64,000 nucleotides of DNA from Sphingobacterium athyrii (GTDB lineage Bacteria; Bacteroidota; Bacteroidia; Sphingobacteriales; Sphingobacteriaceae), in contig NZ_QCXX01000005.1 in assembly GCF_003071065.1 (NCBI RefSeq), positions 1-64,000 on the forward strand, read 5' to 3'. The position numbers and the translations under genes were made by a program. The notes below the pieces were generated by a model. The model worked only from the letters and a program-made list of their open reading frames with translations. It ran no database searches and had not been told where the DNA came from. Positions 40,247-49,828 of this stretch are shown piece by piece; position 1 is the first letter of the stretch; each line of letters opens with the position of its first letter.

Positions 40247-41593
40247 ATGAAACCAATAGCGCTTACACGCAAAGAATTTATACGGAACTCAGCTCTTGCA
40301 CTCACCGGAGCAACATTGATCCCGGGCATGCTCGTCGCCGAAGATCGTAGGGAACTTAGTCCGCAGACTTTGGCTGGACACCAAGGCAAAAAAAGTTATA
40401 GCCTAAAGAATGTTTTATTGGAAACAGGCTTTGAATATGATGGAAATGGCAATGTCATCGCAACAAAAACCGATCTTTTTACAGTACAGATCGATGGCGG
40501 AAAAATCAAAAAAATTGGGCCCAACAGTACCGATGCCAATGCCGTAGATGCAAAAGGCCGTCTGATGCTCCCTTCGTTTAGAGATATGCACATCCATCTG
40601 GATAAAACATTTTATGGGGATAAATGGCAAGCCGTGCGCCGTGGTGCCGGAGGTGTCAAAGGAATGATCGCACTAGAGCAACAGCTTCTTCCGGAACTGT
40701 TAAAAAACTCGACCTATAAGGCAGAAAAACTTATTGAGCTACTACAATCCAAAGGAACAGCCTTCGCACGTAGCCACGTCAATATAGAGCCCACATCAAA
40801 ACTGGATTCCCTACATCACCTACAACTTGCACTGGAAAATAAGAAAAACAGTTTTGGAGCCGAGTTGGTTGCCTTCCCCCAGCATGGTGTATACTACACG
40901 GATTCTGTACCCTACCTCAAAGAAGCTGCAAAAACCAATATTGATTTTATCGGTGGCGTGGACCCTTTTACCATTGACGGTGCCATCGAGAAAACCATGG
41001 ACTTCACTGTTCAGCTGGCATTGGATCATAACAAAGGAATTGACATCCATTTGCATGAGTCTGGAGAATCCGGATTGAAAACGGTGGAGTATCTGATCAA
41101 AAAAGTAAATGAAAATCATGCTTTAAAAGGAAAAACCTACCTCAGTCACTGTTTTGTTTTAGGAAGGCTCGAGAAAGCCAAACAACAGGAGATCGCGGAA
41201 AAGCTCGGTGCAGCACAGATCGGTATTGTCTCTACGATTCCTTTTGCTGGCTTGATTATGCCTATCCCAACACTCCTGGAAAACAAGGTCACCGTGATGA
41301 CCGGAAACGACAGCATTGTTGATCACTGGAACACCTTTGGGACAGGAAGTGTCCTACAAAAAGCCAATATAGCCGCCCAGGTATATGGACAGGTCACTGA
41401 GTACGGTCTGTCACGTATGTTAAAGCTGGCAACCGCAGGCCCGATTCCATTAGATGACAAAGGGCAACAGCAATGGCCAAAACCCGGTGATGACGCAAAT
41501 ATCGCACTTATCGATGCAAGCTGTTCGGCCGAAGCTATTTCGCGTATTTCACCGGTGGCCTCTCTGATCTATCACGGAAATATTGTCTACTAG
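40247..41593 (+). CDS. Exported amidohydrolase, cytosine-deaminase-like
   Basis: 448 residues. The N-terminus (LTRKEFIRNSALALTGATLI) resembles a Tat signal, with RK in place of RR. The catalytic region has the metal-binding motif DMHIHLDKTF (near residue 107-116), IDIHLHESGE, the LSHCFVLG block and TGNDSIVDHWNTFG, matching the cytosine deaminase/isopropylammelide-type branch of the amidohydrolase superfamily. Most relatives are cytoplasmic; export makes a periplasmic scavenging role likely. The substrate is unknown. A terminator follows at 41756. Confidence 0.8.
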   Translation: MKPIALTRKEFIRNSALALTGATLIPGMLVAEDRRELSPQTLAGHQGKKSYSLKNVLLETGFEYDGNGNVIATKTDLFTVQIDGGKIKKIGPNSTDANAVDAKGRLMLPSFRDMHIHLDKTFYGDKWQAVRRGAGGVKGMIALEQQLLPELLKNSTYKAEKLIELLQSKGTAFARSHVNIEPTSKLDSLHHLQLALENKKNSFGAELVAFPQHGVYYTDSVPYLKEAAKTNIDFIGGVDPFTIDGAIEKTMDFTVQLALDHNKGIDIHLHESGESGLKTVEYLIKKVNENHALKGKTYLSHCFVLGRLEKAKQQEIAEKLGAAQIGIVSTIPFAGLIMPIPTLLENKVTVMTGNDSIVDHWNTFGTGSVLQKANIAAQVYGQVTEYGLSRMLKLATAGPIPLDDKGQQQWPKPGDDANIALIDASCSAEAISRISPVASLIYHGNIVY

Positions 41594-41755
41594 GCTTCTG
41601 GCAGATAAAGCACTACTCACCAGGTCTATTTTAACACAATGGCGGTCAATTGCCTTTTACAGGCTCTTGATTGCCCCCCTTGTGAAATGATTGTCACTAA
41701 AATCGTACGTACGTCTGTCGACTCCATATCTGGTCCATGATGCCATGAAAAACAG

Positions 41756-41787
41756 AAAGCTCGGTGTTAGATCACACTGAGCTTTTT
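41756..41787 (+). terminator. Terminator between convergent amidohydrolase and acyltransferase genes
   Basis: Inverted repeat AAAGCTCGGTGT (41756-41767) / ACACTGAGCTTT (41774-41785), followed by TTTC on the plus strand. The A-rich side before it may let it serve the convergent acyltransferase gene as well. Confidence 0.7.
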
Positions 41788-41864
41788 CATTCTGTAGCGT
41801 CTCTATTTCAGGAAATCGAAGCTAATGTCGTTATTTGACGAGCTTAACATTATCGAGACAACTA

Positions 41865-42911
41865 CTATCGTTTAAACAGCCTCATTACACGAGGCTCTAC
41901 CCAATCGCTGAGAATGTAGGCAACACCCAACATCAGGAGCGTAACGGCAAAAACAAGCACATATTTATTTACGTAGCCATGAAGCTGGTTGAAAATAATA
42001 AAACCGATATGCTGATGAATAAGATATAAAGGATAGGTCAGCATCCCAATTTTGATGAATTTAGGCGAATTGAGGCATTGTAGTTTCTTACAGGAGACAA
42101 CTAACATCACCATATAAAATATAACGATGGTAACAGCAATTATATAGGGGGAAAAATCGCTATGAAAAGTTCTCGTCAGCCAATGAATACGGCCAATGGC
42201 ACCATCGATCGACAGGTACACGCACCAGGACAATACGATAAAATGCTTTACAGCCGGTCCCTGCAAAAAAATCTGGCAAAATACGATTCCTGCAATAAAA
42301 TAAGCACTCCAGTCCAGAATGAAAAGGTGGTGGACAGTATCATAAATTTCTGATGGTCCAACAAACAGCCGCAAGCTTGACAATAACAACCAGAAGTAGA
42401 CAAGATAGTCGAGGCTCAGCTGCTTAAAGCGGTTTATGACAAGAAACACCGCGATAATAAGGTAAAATTTCAATTCAACATAGAGAGACCAATACGCCCC
42501 ATCGATATTTCCCTGTCCGAACAGTTCCTGAATCATGGTCAGGTTGGCGAAGAGCTGTTTGAATGTCACAAGATAGCGCGGCGCCCCAAAGAAATAAACG
42601 GTCACAAATGTAATGATCAAACAGATCCAATACATTGGATACAAGCGTTTAAAACGTGAATAGCAAAATTTGGGCAACGAACGATGTTTGATGGAAAAGG
42701 CAATCACAAAACCGCTGATGATAAAAAAAAGGTCGACACCAAGATACCCATATTTAAAATATTCACCGATCTCATCGAAATGCAGCAGGGACATGTTGCC
42801 TCCTTTATACCCCCGATATAAGTAATGGTACAATACCACCGCAGATGCCGCGATAAAGCGAAACAGATCTATTTGATAGATTCTTTTTGATTGAGATTCG
42901 GACACTGTCAC
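41865..42911 (-). CDS. Acyltransferase 3 family membrane protein
   Basis: 348 residues starting with GTG. About ten membrane segments. The family signature is at the N-terminus: YQIDLFRFIAASAVVLYHY with the conserved R-x(n)-H pair, followed by YLGVDLFFIISGFVIAFS. Members transfer acetyl or other acyl groups to exported polysaccharides. As the last gene behind the dTDP-rhamnose genes on the same strand, it probably decorates the same surface polysaccharide. Substrate not known. Confidence 0.88.
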   Translation of the reverse strand: MTVSESQSKRIYQIDLFRFIAASAVVLYHYLYRGYKGGNMSLLHFDEIGEYFKYGYLGVDLFFIISGFVIAFSIKHRSLPKFCYSRFKRLYPMYWICLIITFVTVYFFGAPRYLVTFKQLFANLTMIQELFGQGNIDGAYWSLYVELKFYLIIAVFLVINRFKQLSLDYLVYFWLLLSSLRLFVGPSEIYDTVHHLFILDWSAYFIAGIVFCQIFLQGPAVKHFIVLSWCVYLSIDGAIGRIHWLTRTFHSDFSPYIIAVTIVIFYMVMLVVSCKKLQCLNSPKFIKIGMLTYPLYLIHQHIGFIIFNQLHGYVNKYVLVFAVTLLMLGVAYILSDWVEPRVMRLFKR

Positions 42912-42981
42912 ATTTCTGGTTAACCTGACTACTTATTCAAATTAAAAACATAAATATCACTTATAAGCTTATACCTTCGAG

Positions 42982-43842
42982 TTATTTAACAACATGTTTC
43001 AGATACTCACCATAGCCAGATTTACACAACGGCTCGGCAACTTTCAGCAATTGTTGTTTATCAATATAACCCATGCGATAGGCTACCTCTTCAATTGCAC
43101 CTATTTTCATCCCCTGACGCTCTTCGATCACCTGTACAAACTGTCCTGCCTGCATCAGCGACTGTATGGTGCCCGTGTCCAGCCAAGCTGTACCGCGGTC
43201 AAATATGCCGACTTTTAATTTGCCCTGACGCAGATATTCTTTGTTGATATCCGTAATCTCCAGTTCTCCCCGTGCTGATGGTTTGATACTTTTTGCAATT
43301 GCCACGACATCGTTGTCGTAAAAATAAATGCCGGGAACGGCATAACTGGATTTTGGCTGGTTGGGTTTCTCTTCGATAGAAACTACATTTTTCGCAGCAT
43401 CAAATTCGACCACGCCATAACGTTCAGGATCCTGTACAGGATAAGCAAATACGACACCGCCATCAGGGTTGGCGCAAGACTGCAACAGCTTTGACAAGCC
43501 CGAACCGTAGAAAATATTATCGCCAAGAATTAATGCGACTTTGTCGTCACCGATAAACTCCTCCCCCAATATAAAGGCCTGTGCGAGGCCATCGGGGCTT
43601 GGCTGTTCCTTATATTCAAAACGACAGCCCAATTGAGAGCCATCTCCCAACAACTTTTGAAAGTTTGGTAAATCCTGTGGAGTTGAGATAATCAATATCT
43701 CGCGGATGCCTGACAACATGAGCGTAGACAATGGATAGTATATCATTGGCTTATCATATACGGGCATTAATTGCTTACTTACGGCGAGCGTTAAAGGGTG
43801 CAAACGGGTTCCCGATCCACCGGCTAATATAATTCCTTTCAT
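42982..43842 (-). CDS. rfbA: Glucose-1-phosphate thymidylyltransferase
   Basis: 286 residues, the usual length. It makes dTDP-glucose from dTTP and glucose 1-phosphate, the first step to dTDP-L-rhamnose. The nucleotide-binding start MKGIILAGGSGTRLHPLT, the PVYDKPMIYYPLS block and LILGDNIFYG with the catalytic Asp are visible. GRGTAWLDTGT-like DRGTAWLDTGT is near residue 220. It is the fourth rfb gene of the cluster (order B, C, D, A in the direction of transcription). Confidence 0.96.
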   Translation of the reverse strand: MKGIILAGGSGTRLHPLTLAVSKQLMPVYDKPMIYYPLSTLMLSGIREILIISTPQDLPNFQKLLGDGSQLGCRFEYKEQPSPDGLAQAFILGEEFIGDDKVALILGDNIFYGSGLSKLLQSCANPDGGVVFAYPVQDPERYGVVEFDAAKNVVSIEEKPNQPKSSYAVPGIYFYDNDVVAIAKSIKPSARGELEITDINKEYLRQGKLKVGIFDRGTAWLDTGTIQSLMQAGQFVQVIEERQGMKIGAIEEVAYRMGYIDKQQLLKVAEPLCKSGYGEYLKHVVK

Positions 43843-43920
43843 TTTTATCCAGCTATTCGTATTGAGACTTTCGTATTTAAAATTTGGTTGTATAAGCCTT
43901 CAGCCTAATAATCTTTTTCT

Positions 43921-44778
43921 TTAATTTTTAATTTCCTCGGCCAACATTTTAGCCAGACTTAGCTTCCAATCCGGTACAGCTACATCAAAGGTCGCTTTAA
44001 TCTTTGATTTATCAAGCAGTGAATACTTTGGCCGTTGCGCGGGTGTAGGGTAGGCACTCGTCGGAATTGGCTTTACCTGACAATCAAACGAACGGAAATC
44101 CCGTATTGCTACAGCGAAATCATACCAGGATATTTCCCCCTCATTGCTGTAGTTATAGATTCCGGCTTTCCAATCCGATGCATCAGCGATTTTCAAAATC
44201 GCCATCGCCAGATCTTTTGCATACGTCGGGGTACCGATCTGATCATTGATGACATTTACTTGATCCCGTTCGGCCATTAGACGACACATCGTCTTGACAA
44301 AATTCTTTCCATAAGCAGAATACACCCAAGATGTCCGGATAATAATCGACTCGGGACACCATTTCTGAATAGCCCGCTCCCCCGCAAGTTTGGTCTGGCC
44401 ATAGACATTGATCGGTGCTGTCGGTGCATCTTCGCTTAGCGGAACAGCAGAATTACCATCAAACACATAATCCGTTGAAATGGCGATCAGCTTGGCACCA
44501 TGGAGGCGACAGTATTGTGCAATCTCCTCACAGGCTAAATGATTGACCAAATTAGCTGTTTCATGTTCTTCTTCAGCTTTATCTACAGCCGTATAAGCGC
44601 CCGCATGAATAATCAAATCGGGCTGATACATGGCCAAAATATCCTGGATCAGCATAATCTGGTCCAAAGGCAATTGCTTACGGTCCAAAAAGTAGCACTC
44701 TTTTTCGGTATCATTGACCAATAATTCATACAATTCGGATCCTAGCTGTCCGGAAGCGCCGGTAATGACGATTTTCAT
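43921..44778 (-). CDS. rfbD: dTDP-4-dehydrorhamnose reductase
   Basis: About 285 residues from ATG 44778; the TTG codon before it is not needed. It reduces dTDP-4-keto-L-rhamnose, the last step of the pathway. Rossmann motif GASGQLGSEL, the STDYVFDG block and the short-chain dehydrogenase pair YGQTK (Tyr, Lys) are present, as is the RTSWVYSAYGKNFV block. It lies between rfbC and rfbA. Confidence 0.95.
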   Translation of the reverse strand: MKIVITGASGQLGSELYELLVNDTEKECYFLDRKQLPLDQIMLIQDILAMYQPDLIIHAGAYTAVDKAEEEHETANLVNHLACEEIAQYCRLHGAKLIAISTDYVFDGNSAVPLSEDAPTAPINVYGQTKLAGERAIQKWCPESIIIRTSWVYSAYGKNFVKTMCRLMAERDQVNVINDQIGTPTYAKDLAMAILKIADASDWKAGIYNYSNEGEISWYDFAVAIRDFRSFDCQVKPIPTSAYPTPAQRPKYSLLDKSKIKATFDVAVPDWKLSLAKMLAEEIKN

Positions 44779-44865
44779 CAAAATCTTTTTTATGGTTTAA
44801 GCATCCCGATCTATTTATCCCCTCCGAGCGGGAGCATTATGTCGGTCAGGCACGCTGTTCTTCTA

Positions 44866-45417
44866 TTACAATTTATCGGATAATGCGGTGAAGTTTTGCG
44901 CCTCTTTGTCTTTCTGGGACAAGATCATCTTTTCCGCTGGAATTTGCCAGTCGACTGCCAGCAGCTTATCTAATGGATGTACACCATCTTCCGCTTCTTT
45001 GTTATACTTATTGTCGCATTTATAGGCAAATACCGCATGCTCGGACAATACCGAAAATCCGTGTAAAAATCCACGTGGTACAAATAGCTGCTTTTTATTT
45101 TCTGCGGAGAGTTCCACGGCAACATGCTGCCCATAAGTAGGGGAGCCGGGCCGAACATCAACAGCGACATCCAGTACACTACCCTCCAGTACACGGACCA
45201 ATTTTGCCTGTGCATGGTCTCCAGCTTGCATATGCAATCCCCTTACAACACCATATTGAGATTTCGACTGGTTATCCTGCACAAAATGCGGATTGTAACC
45301 TAAGATGGCAGCCAGTCTGTTTTCATTATAAGATTCAAAAAAATAACCTCTTTCATCTTCGAATACCACAGGCTCCAAAATAAAACAACCGGATAGTTTC
45401 GTTTCTGTATATTTCAT
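44866..45417 (-). CDS. rfbC: dTDP-4-dehydrorhamnose 3,5-epimerase
   Basis: 183 residues, the usual length of this cupin enzyme. It epimerises dTDP-4-keto-6-deoxyglucose at C3 and C5. Motifs: FEDERGYFFESYN, FVQDNQSKSQYGVVRGLH (active-site His), KLVRVLEGSVLDVAVDVR and the PRGFLHGFSVLS block. It is 2 bp downstream of the rfbB stop, so the two are translated together. Confidence 0.96.
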   Translation of the reverse strand: MKYTETKLSGCFILEPVVFEDERGYFFESYNENRLAAILGYNPHFVQDNQSKSQYGVVRGLHMQAGDHAQAKLVRVLEGSVLDVAVDVRPGSPTYGQHVAVELSAENKKQLFVPRGFLHGFSVLSEHAVFAYKCDNKYNKEAEDGVHPLDKLLAVDWQIPAEKMILSQKDKEAQNFTALSDKL

Positions 45418-45419
45418 AT

Positions 45420-46475
45420 TTAAGCGCCGTGATATTGATTGTTATAATAATGCTGATAGTCTCCCGAAGTCACATGATCCAGCCATTCCTGATTGGACAG
45501 GAACCAGTCTATCGTCAGTGACAGCCCCTGCTCAAAAGTTACTGACGGGCTCCAGCCCAGCTCTGCATTTATTTTACTTGCATCAATCGCATAACGCAGG
45601 TCATGGCCCGGACGATCCTTCACAAAGGTAATCAGGGAAGCTGCCGTACCCTGTTCCCGGCCTAATTTAACATCCATTTGTCGGCAAAGCTCCTTGATCA
45701 GGTCTATATTCTGCCACTCGTTAAAGCCTCCCACATTGTACGAATCGCCATTCTTACCCTCATGAAAAACCAGATCAATCGCTTTGGCATGATCAATCAC
45801 AAAAAGCCAGTCGCGCGTATATTTACCGTCTCCGTATACAGGCAATGGCTTATCGTGTAAAATATTATGAATGCACAGCGGAATCAGTTTTTCAGGAAAA
45901 TGATTGGGCCCATAATTGTTGGAGCAATTGGTCAGCACTATCGGCAGTCCATAGGTATCATGATAAGCACGGACAAAATGGTCCGAGCTCGCTTTGGAAG
46001 CCGAATATGGTGAGTGTGGATCATATTTGGTGTCTTCGGTAAAAAAACCGGATTCTCCCAACGCACCAAATACCTCATCCGTAGAAACATGATGAAAACG
46101 TTTTCCCACAAAATTATTCTTCCAGATTGCATAGGCAGCATTCAACAGATTTACTGTCCCGATCACATTAGTCATCACAAATGCTGTCGGATCTGCAATG
46201 GAACGATCGACATGGGATTCTGCCGCCAAGTGAATCACACCATCCGGTTGATACTGTTCAAAAACAGCATTCATCGCCGCCTGATCCGTAATATCAGCTT
46301 TGACAAAGGCATAATTCGGACGATCCTCTATATCTTTCAGATTTTCAAGATTGCCGGCGTACGTTAGGGCATCCAAGTTAATAATCTGATAATTTGGATA
46401 CTTTACAACAAATTCACGAACGACGTGGGATCCGATAAATCCTGCGCCTCCTGTGATTAATATCTTTTTATTCAT
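45420..46475 (-). CDS. rfbB: dTDP-glucose 4,6-dehydratase
   Basis: 351 residues. It converts dTDP-glucose to dTDP-4-keto-6-deoxyglucose. NAD-binding motif GGAGFIGSHV, catalytic segment STDEVFGALGE (Asp/Glu), YSASKASSDH (Tyr, Lys) and NCSNNYGPNHFPEKLIPL are all present. First rfb gene after the CapD-type gene, from which it is separated by a 193-bp gap holding a very strong hairpin. Confidence 0.96.
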   Translation of the reverse strand: MNKKILITGGAGFIGSHVVREFVVKYPNYQIINLDALTYAGNLENLKDIEDRPNYAFVKADITDQAAMNAVFEQYQPDGVIHLAAESHVDRSIADPTAFVMTNVIGTVNLLNAAYAIWKNNFVGKRFHHVSTDEVFGALGESGFFTEDTKYDPHSPYSASKASSDHFVRAYHDTYGLPIVLTNCSNNYGPNHFPEKLIPLCIHNILHDKPLPVYGDGKYTRDWLFVIDHAKAIDLVFHEGKNGDSYNVGGFNEWQNIDLIKELCRQMDVKLGREQGTAASLITFVKDRPGHDLRYAIDASKINAELGWSPSVTFEQGLSLTIDWFLSNQEWLDHVTSGDYQHYYNNQYHGA

Positions 46476-46596
46476 ATATCTTGATTATAGACAGCATACC
46501 GCTCGCGTTAATCTGTCCAACATTATTACCATAACTAAATAATTCCTTAAAATTAGGTTGATTTTTGCGAACTGGCAAGTTTTAATCGATAGGGAT

Positions 46597-46650
46597 AAGC
46601 ATACTATACACAAAAGTCCCATTGACGGGACTTTTGTGTATAGTATGCTT
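46597..46650. repeat. Perfect 24-bp inverted repeat with 6-nt loop
   Basis: Left arm 46597-46620 (starts AAGCATACTATACAC) and right arm 46627-46650 are exact reverse complements, with loop ATTGAC. It lies 18 bp after the CapD-type gene stop and 121 bp before the rfbB start, both on the minus strand. No T run follows either arm. It could be a processing, stability or attenuation hairpin, or a miniature mobile element. Confidence 0.85.
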
Positions 46651-46668
46651 AGATTGCTTTACCTAAGG

Positions 46669-48645
46669 TTATGCTTTTTTAATAAGCGAATAAACGGGAA
46701 CATCATCAATATACTCCTGTTCAATCGTGCTATCCAACGCTTCGTACTCGGAATTTTGAGATTTAAATTCCGGAACAATACGCTTCATTGCTGCCACCAA
46801 TTCCATAAAATCAGGCAGATGCTGATCCGCATCCACAATTTGCTGACAAACAGCATTGATACGTTCTGCTTTCAGTATCAATTCATCGTGTTTTACTTTT
46901 GCAATCATAATTTTCGGATGATGCGTTTTCAGGGTATTTTCATTATTGGCCAAAAGTTCTTCAAAGATCTTCTCTCCGGGACGCAAACCAACAATTTTGA
47001 TATCAATATCTTCAGGATATCGGTAACCTTTAAGCTTGATCATCCGTTTGGCCAAATCCATTATTTTAACGGACTTGCCCATATCAAAGACAAATATCTC
47101 TCCCCCTTTCCCCATCACACCGGCTTCCTGCACCAGCTGACAAGCCTCAGGAATGGTCATAAAGAAACGCGTAATTTCGGGATGTGTCAGGGTCAATGGA
47201 CCACCGCTTGCCATTTGTTTCTCAAAGAGCGGTATGACCGAACCATTTGAACCGAGCACATTACCGAAGCGTGTAATGATAAAACTCGTTTCAGACCTAC
47301 CACTACAGCTACTCACATAGATTTCAGCCATTCGTTTGGTTGCCCCCATCACATTGGTTGGATTGACGGCCTTATCCGTAGAAACCATCACCATTTTCTT
47401 TGTACCATGCTGCATACAGAGATCAGCCACATTCTTACTTCCAAGTACATTTGTCTGAATGGATTCGTAAGGATTGGCCTCCATCAATGGCACATGTTTA
47501 TAGGCCGCAGCATGGAAAACAAGATCCGGCTTATATTGTGCAAATATATTTTGCATAAAAGCGTAGTTGCGGACATCACCCACAATGCAATGCAGATGTT
47601 CGGGTTGTGTTGCTTTTATCGACTGTTGGATATCGTACAGCGCAGATTCCGCCTGATCCAATAGGATCAACTTTTTATAATGACGTCTTGCTATCTGACG
47701 TGCCAGCTCCGAACCAATGGATCCCGCCGCGCCCGTGACCAGAATCACTTTGCCGTTCATTTCTTCCTCAATCTCCGGGTGATCCAGCTTAATGGGCTTG
47801 CGACCGAGCAAATCTTCAATTTTTAAAGGGCGTATCTCCCGTTTTGCACCGGAGTTGAGCAAGATCCTCGCCGATGGCATAATTTTAAGTTCAAGCCCGA
47901 TATTCTGAAACCAGTCCGAGACATATTCCAACCGTTCGGGGTCATTGTTTTCCACGGCAATGATCACCTGTGTAATTTCGTGTTTGCTGATATACTCCTT
48001 GGTAATTTCGGTAATATCCTTGATTTTCAATCCTGCAAGGCGTTTTCCGATACGTGAGACCTTATCTTCTACAAAGGCGACAACCTGGTACTTGATCCGG
48101 GGATCTTCTTTCAACAAAGAGAAAGATACCAGCCCGGGACGTGAAGCTCCAAAAATCAGCACATTTTCTCCTTTTCGAGCGGGTAGGAACAAATATTCAA
48201 AAATCGTTCGGTATACGACACGCGCTCCTACCATGATCACCATTAAAATACAGGCCTGCATCGTTAATACCCCGTACGAAAGACGCAGGTAATCGCCCGC
48301 AGATGTTCCCTTTTCAAAAACAGTTTTAACAACCAGCGTCAACAACATCAACGTGATATAGGCCGACGTGACCGTTTTAAATATTTTTATGGTATCGCGG
48401 ATACCTGTCTGACGCACGATTCCTCTAAAGGTATTGTAACACAAAAACATCGCGAAGTACACTGGCAAAACGAGCACTAGTTTCTTCAACATAAGTGTCA
48501 CATCAAAGACACCTTTGAAATTATTGACGACGTAGTTTGAAAATACATAACTTGCAAATACAAACCACATATCAATGAGCAAAATGACCCACCGAGGATT
48601 ATCCTTCCGCAACCGTTTTCTTAAATCCCATAGAGATCCCATCAT
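46669..48645 (-). CDS. CapD/WbpM-type nucleotide-sugar 4,6-dehydratase, membrane-bound
   Basis: 658 residues. Four membrane segments occupy residues about 20-135. A first nucleotide-binding region (VLIFGASRPG, about 160-280) follows, then the catalytic domain with GAAGSIGSELARQI near residue 297. The triad segment reads STDKAVNPTNVMGATKRMAE, with Met in place of the usual Tyr, as in the WbpM/FlaA1 group. Such enzymes make UDP-4-keto-6-deoxy sugars for surface polysaccharides. First gene of the polysaccharide cluster. Two adjacent ATG codons can start it. Confidence 0.93.
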   Translation of the reverse strand: MMGSLWDLRKRLRKDNPRWVILLIDMWFVFASYVFSNYVVNNFKGVFDVTLMLKKLVLVLPVYFAMFLCYNTFRGIVRQTGIRDTIKIFKTVTSAYITLMLLTLVVKTVFEKGTSAGDYLRLSYGVLTMQACILMVIMVGARVVYRTIFEYLFLPARKGENVLIFGASRPGLVSFSLLKEDPRIKYQVVAFVEDKVSRIGKRLAGLKIKDITEITKEYISKHEITQVIIAVENNDPERLEYVSDWFQNIGLELKIMPSARILLNSGAKREIRPLKIEDLLGRKPIKLDHPEIEEEMNGKVILVTGAAGSIGSELARQIARRHYKKLILLDQAESALYDIQQSIKATQPEHLHCIVGDVRNYAFMQNIFAQYKPDLVFHAAAYKHVPLMEANPYESIQTNVLGSKNVADLCMQHGTKKMVMVSTDKAVNPTNVMGATKRMAEIYVSSCSGRSETSFIITRFGNVLGSNGSVIPLFEKQMASGGPLTLTHPEITRFFMTIPEACQLVQEAGVMGKGGEIFVFDMGKSVKIMDLAKRMIKLKGYRYPEDIDIKIVGLRPGEKIFEELLANNENTLKTHHPKIMIAKVKHDELILKAERINAVCQQIVDADQHLPDFMELVAAMKRIVPEFKSQNSEYEALDSTIEQEYIDDVPVYSLIKKA

Positions 48646-49030
48646 AGCTTTCTTCCCTTTTAGTTTATTTCTTTACCGTCGTAATCATTTGAAGTCCGTA
48701 CAACGTATATGGCTTATTTCAATTTCATAAAAGATGACCAAGATACTTAAAATTTAACAATCATTTGGGCCTTTTTACTAAAAAATCAATAACGACAGAT
48801 ACCATATGCACGCTATTCGTATCATCGTGGAGTAAGCAACTATTATACCGAAAATATTACAAACAGCAATAAAAATTAAAAAATGCCGACACAAGGCGAT
48901 TTAAATCTATTATTATTCAATAAAATCTATTTTTTCTTACCTCTTATCTTCTTCGTAAACATCAAAACTGGCATATTGTTTGTAAAACATCCTATAAGAC
49001 AGACAAAACCATATACTTGAATAAGCTATT
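48646..49030. other. Divergent promoter region of the polysaccharide genes
   Basis: 385 bp between the CapD-type gene (minus) and the CpsB-type phosphatase gene (plus). It must hold the promoters of both. No perfect TANNTTTG box was found; TATTGTTTG near 48975 is one base off spacing. No coding frame of interest was seen. Confidence 0.5.
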
Positions 49031-49828
49031 ATGAATTTTTTTACCAATCTATTTACACATAAAAAGTCGCCATCCGTCCGAACTTTGGCCCAGCTGGAGT
49101 TTTTGGAAGTAGACATGCACAATCACCTTTTGCCCGGTATTGACGACGGAAGTATTTCGGTAAAAAATTCAATAAATTATATTCAGGATTTACAAAAATT
49201 GGGATTGAAGAAATTTATCTGTACCCCGCACATTATGGCCGGCGTCCATCCCAATACCAAATCTACGATTGAAGCGGCACAGACCGCGTTGATCAGCGGT
49301 CTTAAAGATACCGGAAACGACACACCGATTTTTGCGGCAGCCGAACATATGATTGATGACGGCCTGACATCCCTTATTCAACAGGATCAACTCTGCATTA
49401 TACCCGGCGGTTATGTGCTGATCGAGATGTCTTATCTATCCGAGTCCAAAGCATTATTTCATACAATTCGGGATATTCAAAAACTGGGCTACAAGCCTAT
49501 TTTAGCACATCCCGAACGCTATAATTATTATCATAGCAATTTCAATATTTACAAACAGATCAAGGATGCGGGCTGTTTATTGCAGCTCAACCTACTCTCG
49601 CTCAGCCGATACTATGGCGTTGATACGAAAGCAATTGCAATGACTCTATTAAAATCCGGCATGTATGATTTTGCTGGCACAGACCTGCATCACGAGCGGC
49701 ATCTTGAAGCACTACAGAAAATCGCAGAAAAATATCCGGTGCGCGAAATGTTAAAAACTTCACCGATCCTGAACCAAAGCCTGGCAGATCATTTCAACAA
49801 CAGTAAATCTCAGGGCATTGCCGGCTAA
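49031..49828 (+). CDS. CpsB/CapC-type PHP-fold tyrosine-protein phosphatase
   Basis: 265 residues. The start of the PHP fold, DMHNHLLPGIDDGS (about residues 30-43), gives the first metal ligands, then FICTPHIMAGVHPNT, ILAHPERYNYY and FAGTDLHHERH near the end. This is the family of metal-dependent phosphatases (CpsB, YwqE) that dephosphorylate the Tyr kinase controlling chain length and export of capsule or exopolysaccharide. No such kinase is in the window, but the divergent CapD-type gene links it to polysaccharide export. Confidence 0.9.
   Translation: MNFFTNLFTHKKSPSVRTLAQLEFLEVDMHNHLLPGIDDGSISVKNSINYIQDLQKLGLKKFICTPHIMAGVHPNTKSTIEAAQTALISGLKDTGNDTPIFAAAEHMIDDGLTSLIQQDQLCIIPGGYVLIEMSYLSESKALFHTIRDIQKLGYKPILAHPERYNYYHSNFNIYKQIKDAGCLLQLNLLSLSRYYGVDTKAIAMTLLKSGMYDFAGTDLHHERHLEALQKIAEKYPVREMLKTSPILNQSLADHFNNSKSQGIAG

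Noticed and set aside
46558..47250. 230-codon frame on the plus strand
   Set aside because: Antisense to the CapD-type gene, whose frame is clearly conserved; translation is rich in Phe, Ile and His without a pattern.
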